Shown here one piece after another: positions 37,469 to 47,793 of a DNA stretch of 64,000 bases. Each line of letters starts with the position of its first letter. Position 1 is the stretch's first letter. The notes below the pieces were generated by a model. That model saw nothing but the letters and a program-made list of their open reading frames with translations. It was not told the DNA's origin and did not search any database. Where the stretch lies: the NCBI GenBank assembly GCA_004026145.2, contig CP034980.1:15686219-15750218 (forward strand), read 5' to 3'. The stretch comes from Takifugu bimaculatus. Its lineage: Eukaryota; Chordata; Actinopteri; Tetraodontiformes; Tetraodontidae. A program made the position numbers and the translations under genes.

Positions 37469-39913
37469 CTCTAGAGGAGAGTCTGGTTCATCCAGGATGC
37501 TCTTTTCACTCTGAATCCTCTGCATGGTTCCTGTAGAACTGGGGTCCATTATCAGCACGTTCTGACTAGCAGCTCTGCCAAACTTACAGTCACTCTTTCT
37601 GGAGTCAGTGGTCCTGCACACCTCGTAGTTGTACACGTGTTGGAGAGTCCCTGTCCCCAAAGTGTCTGAGTAACGTGGTGGATAATATGGAATGACAGGC
37701 AGACTGGAGTGATACAGGATGCGAGACTGTCTCCACCTGTAGATCTTGACTGATATAATAACCACTAAACAGGTGATGAAGAGGAAGGAGACCACAGCCA
37801 AAGCCAAGACTAAGTAAAAAGTCAGGTTGTCATTGTACTCCTTGTCGTGAGCAAAGTCAGTGAACTCTGACAGCACTTCAGGGAAGCTGTCGGCCACCGC
37901 CACGTTCACAATGACTGTAGCTGAACGAGAGGGCTGCCCGTTGTCCTCCACGATAACACTCAGTCTTTGTTTGACGGCATCTTTATCAGACACTTGGCGG
38001 ATGGTTCTGATCTCTCCATTCTGGAGGCCCACTTCAAACAGGGCCCTGTCTGTGGCTTTCTGCAGTTTATAGGAGAGCCAGGCATTCTGTCCAGAGTCCA
38101 CATCAACAGCCACCACTTTAGTCACCAGGTAGCCCACATCTGCTAAACGAGGCACCATTTCAGCCACCATAGAGCCTCCAGTCTGGACCGGGTACAGAAC
38201 CTGAGGGGGGTTATCGTTCTGGTCCTGGATCAGGATTTTCACGCTCATGTTGCTGCTGAGTGGAGGAGAACCTCCATCCTGAGCTTTGACCGTGAAAACC
38301 AGCTCTTTGATTTGTTCATAGTCAAAAGAGCGCACCGCGTGAATGACCCCACTTTCTGCATCAACAGTAACATAGTCAGAAACTGGCGACCCTCCAATTT
38401 CACAGTCCTCTAAATAATAAGACACGCGAGCATTTTGGTTTTCATCGGGGTCTCTGGCATTAACAATAATAACAGATGCGCCTGGTGAGTTATTCTCTGT
38501 TAAGAATGCTTTATATGACGCATATGAAAATGATGGAGCGTTGTCATTGACATCTGAAACTTTGACAAAAAGTGTCCGCCTCGTATGAAGCGGAGGCGAG
38601 CCTCCATCTAAAGCCAGAATTGTGATGTTACATTCTGAGAGAGTTTCGCGATCTAACGCTGCGGCAGTGGTCAACGCATAATAATTTCTAACATTCGATT
38701 TCACTGTAAAAGGAGCATTACCCTCCACGGTGCACCTCACCTGTCCGTTTTCTCCCGAATCAACATCTTTAACATTAATTATTCCGATGGTGGTGCCGAC
38801 AGCGGAGTCCTCTGACACAGGATTAGTGAATGACATGACGTTAATAACCGGAGCATTGTCGTTTACATCGAGAACCTCCACTTCGACTTTGGCAGAATCT
38901 GTCAGCCCGCCCTGATCCTTGGCCTCAATTCTGAATTCAATTCTCTTGTCCTTTTCAAAATCGATTTCTTTCGCTACGGTTATTCTCCCCGTATCGCCAT
39001 CTATATCGAACGCATCCGTTACTCCTGCTTTGGACTTCGAAAATGAATACGTCACTTTTCCGTATGAACCGCTGTCTATGTCACTTGCATTCACAGTCAT
39101 GATGAGCGTGCCTTTTGGTGCATTCTCGGTGACCGTAGCCTTGTACAGGGATTGATTAAAGACAGGCGCATTATCATTGGCATCCAGAATATCAACATCG
39201 ATATTAACCGTTCCCGATCTCTGTGGGTTTCCGCCGTCCACGGCCAAGAGTTTCAGCGACAGGCGTGGCTGTGTCTCTCTGTCTAAAGATTTCTCAATCA
39301 CCATTTCAGCATATTTACTGCCGTCGGGATTTACGTGTTGTTTCAACACAAAATGATCGTTTGGAGTTAAAATGTAATCCTGTAGTCCGTTTACTCCAAC
39401 ATCAGCGTCGTACGCGCTCTCCAGAACAAAACGAGAGCCAAGAGCAGTTGACTCGCTGATTTCAAATTCTAAGTGGTTGTTTTGGAAAGTGGGAGCGTTG
39501 TCGTTCACATCTAATACCTCTATGGTCACAGGGTGCAACTCCATTGGATTTTCCAGTAAAACCTCGAAGGTGAAGCTGCATGGTGTCACGTCTCCACAAA
39601 GCTGCTCCCGGTCTATTCTGTCGTTGACGACTAAAATCCCTTTGTCTGCCTTCAGCTCCGTGTACTGGATGCTTTCTCCCGTAACGATGCGGGCCCGGCC
39701 AGCACGGAGCCTTTTCAAATCCAACCCGAGATCTTGTGCGATGTTCCCTATGAGCGAGCTTTTTTTCATCTCCTCGGGGATCGAATATCGGATTTGTGCC
39801 TCCGTTTGATTGAGAAAAATAAACTGAAGAACGGCAAAGCACACAGCCATAGGCGATCGCCCAAATAAGCGCCATCTTAAACCTCTATCACGGAGAAGTC
39901 CGATAAATGCCAT
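37469..39913 (-). CDS. pcdhg: A1: intact protocadherin gamma-type variable exon, first of array A
   Basis: 815 codons from ATG 39913 (MAFIGLLRDRGLRWRL) to donor CTAGAG|GTGAGG at 37469/37468. Signal peptide about 1-39 with core FAVLQFIFL, EC1 from QIRYSIPEEMKKSSLIG, EC2-EC6, membrane helix about 697-722, array A tail. EC1-EC5 are unique (for example CEIGGSPVSDYVTVDAESG in EC5). EC6 carries a private S to L change (VPRLADVG). It is the most upstream intact member of the array, with only relic A0 between it and O1. The open frame past the donor runs through the CA repeat and is intron. Confidence 0.93.
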
Positions 39914-40829
39914 TGGAAAAAAATATATTGTTTTTTTCTGAGCAGGCCAATAAAAATATAAAGTGGGCGGCAGTCGGTGAAGAAAAATAGGTATTCCAGA
40001 TTAATTTGAAGACGTGGAAAAAGAGCCTCCTTGAATTGACTGTGCAACGACCTCCAGCTTCTGTAAGACAGCGATCGTCTCCTCTCATACGCAGCAACAA
40101 GGGTGGGAAGAGCACAACCTCATCACACACCGCGCATCGGTTTACCGGACGACAGCGTCACTTAGAGGACAAAATATGGCATGAAAAGTTAACTACCAGG
40201 AATTCACCACTGAAAGGATTGCCTTTTGTGATAACGGTGAACAGTGTGCGTGTCAAGTGTAGTTATTGATGTATTTCATGTCACTTATAAGGATTTTGAA
40301 GATGAGCGTTTAAAAGAAAAAAAAAGAGTTAATATTTATGGCATTTTATTGTCAAAACTGCAATAACATGGATCTCCAGATATTTTAAATTGCTCCATAT
40401 GGTGTGTAGTTACCGTTGTATTTGTTATATTATATTTATATATATGGAATATTTATAGAAAAAAAACATTATTAGATGAGTACCAACAGGTCCACTTTAA
40501 AAAAGCTATAATTCACAGTGGTTGTTGCTCAATCACACCACCACTGACAACTTAAAGAAATAAAAATAATGAAATATTACCATCAAGAGAAGTGACGAAC
40601 TGTTGTACATTCTGTTGGAACTATGTTGGATATGAGTGACTTGAAAATGTTTGAAAAATATTCGGGAAAGACACCTCTTGGAGAAAACGGGACCAAAATC
40701 AACATTGATGGGATGGAGCTGACCGTGGTGCTGAAAATGACAGCAGGCTGCTAGTCTCGAAGAAACACATTTGCAAACAGAGAACTAACCGAAATAAATA
40801 GATTGACACTAATAGTTTAAAGCCCTCAC
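39914..40829. other. Spacer between relic A0 and A1
   Basis: Conserved element at 40149-40167, then AT-rich DNA to the relic. No other gene. Confidence 0.7.
40149..40167 (-). promoter_or_regulatory. CSE/CTCF-like element of A1
   Basis: Plus strand ACGACAGCGTCACTTAGAG, 236 bp upstream of the ATG. Confidence 0.8.
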
Positions 40830-42000
40830 CTCAAGAGGAGAGTCTGGTTCATCTAGGATGCTCTTCTCACTCTGAATCCTCTACTAAACAGGTGATGAAG
40901 AGGAAGGAGACTACAGCCAAAGCCAAGAGGTCCCCACCTCTGACCCTCTGTCCTGGGCTTTGTATTTGGTGCTCCTTAACTTGCTCATAGTTGAGTGTTC
41001 ATAAACACTGAATGATGCCCATTTCTGCATTAATGGAAAACTATGTAGGGAGCGGACTCCCATTAAATTCACCATCAAAAAGAATATATCATATTCATGC
41101 ATTTGGTCCCTGATCAGGGTTTGGGGCATGTATCTGCAACAATGTAACTCCAGGAGAAATGTTCTTCATTATCTAAGTAATGTAAACACTTTGACTGAAG
41201 GCCAGTTTGTTGTGATTGATATGAGTAACATCTAAAATGATGCTTCTTTTGCTTGATAAAGTGAACAAACCCATATCAATAGCAGTGAGAGTAATATTGT
41301 ACTTAATACATTTGTCTCAATCAAGATGTTGCCCTGCCACCAACACATAATAATTTCTGAGACACAGCTTAATTGAAAATGGGATATTTTCATTTATATT
41401 TAAAATAACATGTCCATTTTTACCAGAATCTTTATCCTGGATACTAATTAATGCCACGACTGTGCCAGGGGGCAAATCTTCTGGTATTTTACCTGAAAAT
41501 GAGGTCATTGAGATTACTGGACTATTATCATTAACATCTTCTATTTCTATTATTAATGTACTGGCACCTGTAACAGCCCAAGGATCTTTGGCTTACAGAT
41601 TTATTTCATAACTGAGAGAAGTCTCATAACCAATATAACCCGTGAGTTTGAAAGGGACAAGAAGATTCCTCCCCCAAGTGCGTGAAATAATATGTGACGT
41701 TACCGTGACGTGGCCTCGATCTGCATCGACAGCACTTACTTACTGCACCTCGCAAAATAGTTTACAACACAGATACGTTGTATATGGGCTCCATAAAAAT
41801 GGGTACATCATCGCTTGTGCACAGAACATATATGTGAATCTTTACGGTTCTGGAGCTCTGTGGCTCTCTGCCATCAACGGCCATTAATATGAGATCATTC
41901 TCTTGGTCCAAACCAATCTGAAGCATCATCTCTGCGTATTTGCTGCTGTATGATCAGGTGTGCTGTTTAAGCAAGAAATGAAACACCACGTCTGCTTATG
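40830..42000 (-). pseudogene. A0: decayed array A protocadherin exon relic
   Basis: The 3' end is recognisable: the SPLE donor CTTGAG|GTGAGG at 40830/40829 and the IQSEKSILDEPD coding stretch. The sequence then jumps at about 40882 straight into membrane-helix sequence (plus strand ACTAAACAGGTGATGAAGAG) and at about 40928 into EC5-region sequence. Most of the cytoplasmic part and all of EC6 have been deleted. Beyond that, fragments of EC5, EC4 (41317-41508, with PEDLPPGTVVALISIQDKDSG), EC3 and EC2 can be followed with many stops and shifts, fading out near 42000. No signal peptide, EC1 or conserved element is recognisable. Unlike the single-indel exons this is an old, certain pseudogene. Confidence 0.85.
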
Positions 42001-42116
42001 CAACAGCACCACCAACCGGAGCAGTTGTAGCTATTCAGTATCCCAACCTCTTTTTTAGTTTATTTTCAAAGCCCTGTCTGCACACAGTTTGATTTACAAG
42101 CACAACCCCAGAATAG

Positions 42117-42156
42117 TCCACCCAATGTTCTTAAATATTTGAGAACATTGGGTGGA
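42117..42156. repeat. Perfect inverted repeat (hairpin)
   Basis: Arms TCCACCCAATGTTCT (42117-42131) and AGAACATTGGGTGGA (42142-42156) are exact reverse complements around a 10-nt AT-rich loop. No T-run follows, and no element family is recognised. Confidence 0.85.
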
Positions 42157-42215
42157 AATATCTACACAGACCTGCCTCAATTAAACACAGTTACAGCAGA
42201 GCTGTAAGCTATAAC

Positions 42216-42322
42216 AGATAATAAGACAGATAATTAGACACATAGACAGATAGACATAGATTGAGTCGATCGATAGATAGACAGATTGATACGTGATTAG
42301 ATACTAGATGGATAGATGGATC
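42216..42322. repeat. Degenerate GATA/GACA repeat
   Basis: Repeated GATA, GACA and GATG tetramers with interruptions. Confidence 0.75.
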
Positions 42323-42415
42323 AACTCTGATACAAGCACAGTCATAATTCCAGTGACCTACATATGAGCAGTGTGCATTCTGATCTCACTTTCTCAATCA
42401 TTCTGTCCTTCTTTC

Positions 42416-42507
42416 ATCATGTCTCTGCATCACTATGCATTTAATTTAGGTCATATAGTGATATCATGTCTCTGCATCACTATGCATTTTATTTAGGTCA
42501 TATAGTG
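42416..42507. repeat. 45-bp direct tandem duplication
   Basis: 42416-42460 and 42463-42507 are the same apart from one base in the T-rich middle (TTTAATTTAGG against TTTTATTTAGG), with 2 bp between them. Confidence 0.9.
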
Positions 42508-43267
42508 GGATGGACTGCTGCAAAGCAAAACATTTAGCAAAATAGTGAATGTGCATTATTCAGGGAGAGTGCACAGCAGCATGCAGGTGATTAATATTTA
42601 TGTTTTGTGCCAGCGGGCGATTCACGACACAAACACAAATAGAGCTGCTCCTGTTTGAAGACTGCACGGTTCTATTTTTGGTTTGTATATGCACTGCATT
42701 TCACTGCTGAATTTGGGGGGTGTATGAGTCACATGAACATTTGTAATGCAACATTTGCTTCATGCAGTTTGTGCACAGAAAAGAAAATGTAGGTCAGCTG
42801 TGTATCATATTGATTTTGTCTGTTAAGTTAAGCCAGTAGAGCTGCTGTACTAGAGTGAAACATGTGACTGCAGTGTGGAGATCAAAGGGAATAAAGAAAT
42901 TCAAATGGTCTTACCTGCAAATGCAAGATTCAATTCCAGAGGAGCACATATAAGGAAAGAAAGAAAGAAAAATGAGTTACAATTAAAAAGTCTTTTTCAC
43001 ATGTTTATCCATAAATGATGTCATTATTTCTACACCATTTGAAATTTTACAAGTGCGTTAGAAAGTGAGTAACATGCATTCATCAAACAAATGTAAGTCC
43101 TTCACTTTTACCTGATAAAATACTCTCAAGACTAGGATATCTAATTCTGATACACCATTCTCCTCTTGACTTCTGACAGTGCAGCCTTTTATAACACTGC
43201 ATACACATTTACCACACATCAAGATTACTTGCAGAATCATATCTTTATTCCTCAAGTATTTTCTACA

Positions 43268-43553
43268 GACATGCATGTCTGTAAACTCTGCAGGTGTATT
43301 ATTGAGAGTATCCTGACCACTGCAATCATTGTAGCTCTTTTCTTAGGAGGTGATAAAAACAGCCCACCCATCTTATCACCAGAATGGAACTGTAAAAGAA
43401 CTCTCTGTAGAGCACTGCGGGAAGAAGGCCAGTCAAATCCTCTCAGCCCCTCAGCCCCCCAGTAACAGACCATCCCACAGCATCAGGGCCAGACTACCAG
43501 ACTCAGGAACAGTTTTACTCCACAGGCCATACGAGTGTTGAACTCTCTGGCAA
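43268..43553 (+). mobile_element. Decayed non-LTR retrotransposon (LINE) 3' fragment
   Basis: Plus-strand frames give CRCIIESILTTAIIVALF (about 43300-43340) and, in another frame near 43490-43553, RLRNSFTPQAIRVLN. Both resemble the C-terminal end of reverse transcriptases of common fish LINEs (typically ..IESILT..I.VWYG.. and ..RLxNSFxPQAIRLLN). The segment is short, frameshifted and has no 5' part, so it is a dead 5'-truncated copy. The family (Rex/L2/CR1-like) is not assigned. A poly-C plus AAAC tract follows directly. Confidence 0.6.
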
Positions 43554-43603
43554 CCCCCCCCCCCCCCCCCAAAAAAAACAAACAAACAAACAAACAAACA
43601 AAA
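43554..43603. repeat. Poly-C followed by (AAAC)n
   Basis: About 17 C, then A8 and several CAAA units. Its position at the end of the LINE fragment suggests a simple-repeat 3' tail, but slippage alone could explain it. Confidence 0.85.
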
Positions 43604-44647
43604 CCCACCTGAACACTATTTCAAATGGGAGTTATTAGCGCTGCTCCAGTTGCAGACATTTGTTTTTCACTTCATGCTTTTTAAATATATTTTTATGTAC
43701 TTGTACTATGTTTGTGTCAGAATCAACTGGTGTTGTCATAATTCAGCATTAAAATGTGACTATAACAAAGAGAAAAAAATGAGGATTTTTCAGCAGGTTT
43801 ATTGTTCAACACTATAGAGATACACACTTCAAAGGTTCACATTAAACCTATTATTGCATTTATTGCACAGCATGTTAAATGATTGTCGTTGTCCACAGTG
43901 TAACACCATATCGAGAAAGTGCAATAAAAATACCATTAAAGGCAATTTTATATAAAAAAAATAATGAAAAATAAAATTAAAACACACACCAATAATAACA
44001 ATAATACTCACTATTGATGATTTTCTACAAAAACCATTGCATCTATGTCAAAGCTAATCATAAGGAACATCATGTTCAGTCTATATTCAATTGTGTCAGT
44101 ACAAAACATTATAATGGAGTGGCAAAAATATTCATATGCAACCCTTAAAATTACCCATGATTAAGAAATCCCATCACTCCTTTGATTTGATATTCATCAT
44201 TAACTCATTACTTGCCTTGTATTCCGATTTTATCCCTGCATGTTACAATTATATATTTTCCTAAAATCAAAATTTTGAATAAAATGTTTATATATATATA
44301 TATATAATATATTTATTCGAATGATCATTAAATAAAATGGGATGGAAAAGTCGCAAAATAAATTATGCATTCATTGGTGATATTTATGCCATAAAGTTGA
44401 TAGAAAAAGTAGCATTATATACAATGTAATATTTAATCATTCATTTATATTAAATGCAGAAGGAAAATACACATTATTGTATGCATGCTAATAAGGTAAT
44501 GATTGAAAACCTGGAATCGAAAACACAGAGCCATTGATCTTTACTTTAACCACAACAGGAATACTTTTGAGGCAGTTCTTAAACTATTACAAAAAAGTCA
44601 CTTTTACTGTTCCATATTAGATTAAATAGATTATTTTTGGGCTGCTT

Positions 44648-47117
44648 TTATGTGAACACATAACATGGAGGATGGGGCGCGCCCGCTCTCAGTTTCAATG
44701 TCGCCCTGTCTGCGCTTGCGCGGCGCAGGGTACTTTTCTGATAGGCTGCACTTCTTTTCTTTAAGGTGTCGGTGTCTGTGCTTGAGCTGAAACGGAAGTC
44801 GCCCCTCCAGGACCCGGTGGTCAAAAAGGAATCATACCGGTCGTCCTTCAACAAAGTCCCGCAGCGGCTCAGATCAGTTAAAGTAGGGGGGCAGTAGGTC
44901 GGGGGGAAAACGGGGAGACTCGCAGAAGAGGACCGGTAAAGATAACGAGGCCGCCGACAGAGCTTAAAATAAAACACTCCAGTGATTAAAAGGATGAAGA
45001 GGGATGAAACGGCTGCCAGGGCAATAATCAAATAGAGCGTGATGTTGTTGCTGACTTGGGACTCATCTGCAAACTCAAAAAGTTCGTTTAAAACCGGCAA
45101 CCCATCGCCAATGATGATACTGAGTGTGGCGGTGGCCAAAAGAGATTCGGACCCGTTATCAGTGACTAATATTGTAACCGTATGTTTCGTTTCATCGTCT
45201 TCCTGGAATGCTCGTACAGTTCGGATTTCCCCTGTGTGCATCCCGACCGTGAACATGTTAGGACGAGTGGCTTTGATCACCCTGTAGGTCAGCCAGGCGT
45301 TGTGTCCAGAGTCCGCGTCCACAGCCACAACCTTTGTGACCAGATATCCCCTGGGCGCTTCGAACGGCACCATGTCCTCGGCAATGAACCCAGAGGTTTG
45401 GACAGGGTACAAGGACGACGGGGGCATTGTCATTCTGATCTTTGATGAAGACATTTACGGTGCAGGTGCTGGAGAGTTGTGGGCTGCCCCCGTCATGAGC
45501 TGTAACCTTAATTTGGAAGTGAACTGACTGTTCGTAATCAAAGAGGCGTGATGTAAAGAGCGCACCTGTCTCCGAGTTGATAGTGAGAAAGGATGAGGTT
45601 TCCAAATTGGAATCCCTCGATATATGGTACATTATTTTAGCATTTGAGCCATCATCAACGTCAACAGCTTGGATTTTCATTACAAACGTGCCAACCGGTT
45701 GATTTTCCAAAATGTTGGCGTCATATTCTCTCTGCGTAAACGTCGGAGGGTTGTCGTTTATATCATTAACCACGATTTTGAGAATTTTAACACTAGCAAG
45801 AGGGGGCGATCCCGCGTCGGTGGCAGTGATTGTGATATTATATTCGGATTGAAATTCTCTGTCAAGCGGTCCATCAGTCACCAACATGTAATAGTTTTTC
45901 ACTTCAGAGAGAAACTTAAACGGGACGTCGTCTGGAATTGTACAGGTGACACGCCCACTGCTCCCAGTATCCAGGTCATAAACGTTAACCAGAGCTACCA
46001 TAGTTCCGGCTGGAGAGTCTTCAGCCACGTTCGCTGATGCTGATTTGATCTCAATCACGGGTTTATTATCGTTCACGTCCATCACGTCGATGATCAGTTT
46101 ACAGTGAGAGGCCTGACCTCCCCCGTCCTTGGCCTGGACATCCAGCTCATGCGTGTTCGCCTCCTCATAGTCAAAAAGTCCTGCAACTCGAACTTCTCCT
46201 GTCAGGGCGTCAATTTCGATAACCCCTCCCATCTTTTCTGACAGGTGACTGAAAGAATACGATACCGCTCCATAAACACCTTCATCCGCGTCCGTAGCGT
46301 TCAGCCGCGTGATCACAGTCCCTCTGGCCGAGTTCTCCATCACAAAGGCTTTATAAACACGTTGGCTAAAAACTGGGACGTTGTCATTGGCATCCAAAAC
46401 ACGGACATGGACAGAAGCAGTTCCGGATCTGGCTGGACTACCCCCGTCGATTCCATTGATCCTCAGTACATGTTCAGCTTGCGTCTCCCTGTCCAACGCC
46501 TTTTTAAGAACTAACTCTGGATAAGCGTTGCCGTTTATTTGGGTGTTTATTTCCAAAGCAAAATGATCATTGGGACTCAACTTATATTCACGAACCGAAT
46601 TAGTGCCCAGATCAGGGTCTTGCGCGCTCTCTAAGGGAAAGCGTCTCCCGAGAATAGTGGATTCGACTAAATCTAGTTGTATCTCGCCAGCAGCAAACGT
46701 CGGACTGTTGTCATTTATATCTGTGATGTCCAAAACTATGCTAAATGCCTGAAGAGGGTCTTCAAGTAAAAGCTGATACTGCAGGAGGCACACGCTGGCT
46801 TGTGCGCACAGCTCCTCTCTGTCTATGCGTTGGCTGATCAAAAGGTTGCCTGACGCAGTGTCTAGTTCGCACAGCTGGCGGGATCCTTCTGCAACAACGC
46901 GGGCTCGACGGTCATCCAGCTCCCTCACTTTAAGTCCCAGATCACCCGCAACATTCCCGATGACTGATCTCCGCTGCATCTCCTCTGGGAGGACGTAACG
47001 CACCTCTCCGTATGAAATTCCAAAATGGAGGGTAATCACCAAAAAATGGAGCGAAGCTGTGGCGAACAGGGGTTTGGGCATCGACAAACATTTTAGAAAA
47101 TGATTTTCCTCCGACAT
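44648..47117 (-). CDS. O1: divergent clustered-protocadherin exon with its own stop codon; one frameshift
   Basis: ATG 47117 (MSEENHFLKCLSMPKPL), signal peptide, EC1 EVRYVLPEEMQRRSVIG, six EC repeats, helix near LYLIIALAAVSSLFILLITGV, then a tail with RYDSFLTTGSWRGDFRF and KKRSAAYQKSTLRR that neither array has. An extra base near 45411-45412 shifts the frame at the start of EC6 (DQNDNAPVV). Length is 3n+1, so one insertion accounts for it. Past the tail the frame meets TAA at 44648-44650 and I find no convincing donor (only weak GT sites). No CSE-like element is seen upstream to 47460, where TC and CA simple repeats sit instead. Known clusters have C-type exons without the element and beta genes without a donor. 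O1 could be either kind or an orphan; assignment is open. Confidence 0.75.
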
Positions 47118-47793
47118 TATGGAAGAATCGGAATCTCAAAAAAACACTGCTGCTGTGAATCCGCGACTCTCTGCTTCCCGAGCTGAGCTCTATTAGGGGA
47201 GCTGTCAGCTTGGATGCTGCTCTCTCTCTCTCCTCTCTCTCTAGCCCAGTTTCAGCATCACTCGCTCTATCGTTCATTTCCATTGCAGCTCACATACATA
47301 CACACACAGAGCTTTCCTCCTTACACCCCCCCTCTCTCTCTCACACACACACACAGACGCGCACGTTATGCGCATGCCCAGTCAACTCCAGTTTCCAACC
47401 CATTTCTGCCGTCCTAGTGACACAGATACAGTGAGACGCAACATAGAATCACAAGTTGATCATTTTAAAAGAGCGCCACGATGAGGTCTGGAAGATAATT
47501 ACAACAGCTGCACACGACTCAACAACATCATATTTATACACTGGATAATTTGAGTCAGAGAGTTCATTCGAAGAGGTTTTATTTCTTTTCTTAAATGTTT
47601 AAGCGACCTACATATTCAATAACACTAATTTAAATGCATCAAATGTTATTATGTTAATATTCCTGACATGAAACTATTTATATAAACAAGAATTTGTGTG
47701 ATTTGGAAGTGTGTGTATGGGTGTTTAAAACCCATGTAGTGTAAACAAAATTTGCATTTTATTACAGAAAAATATATTGAAACATGTTCCTAC
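47118..47793. other. Spacer between B4 and O1
   Basis: Putative O1 promoter and 5' UTR with TC and CA simple repeats (47217-47355). No element of either array type recognised. Confidence 0.65.
47217..47355. repeat. TC- and CA-rich simple repeats
   Basis: CT runs at 47219-47243 and near 47330, and a CA run near 47341-47354, about 100-240 bp upstream of the O1 ATG. Confidence 0.8.

Larger units (their letters stand above)
42001..44647. other. Spacer between O1 and array A
   Basis: No functional gene seen. It contains a 15-bp-arm hairpin (42117-42156), a GATA/GACA-like tract (42216-42322), a 45-bp direct repeat (42416-42507), a LINE fragment (about 43268-43553) with a C/AAAC tract behind it, and AT-rich DNA to O1. 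A minus-strand AATAAA (plus TTTATT near 44312) could serve O1. Confidence 0.65.

Noticed and set aside
42117..42156. Rho-independent terminator or integron attachment site
   Set aside because: Eukaryotic context, no T-run, no recombinase nearby; listed only as an inverted repeat.
42483..42621. Possible conserved element upstream of relic A0
   Set aside because: CCAGCGGGCGATTCACG near 42609 is only loosely similar and lies too far from the relic.
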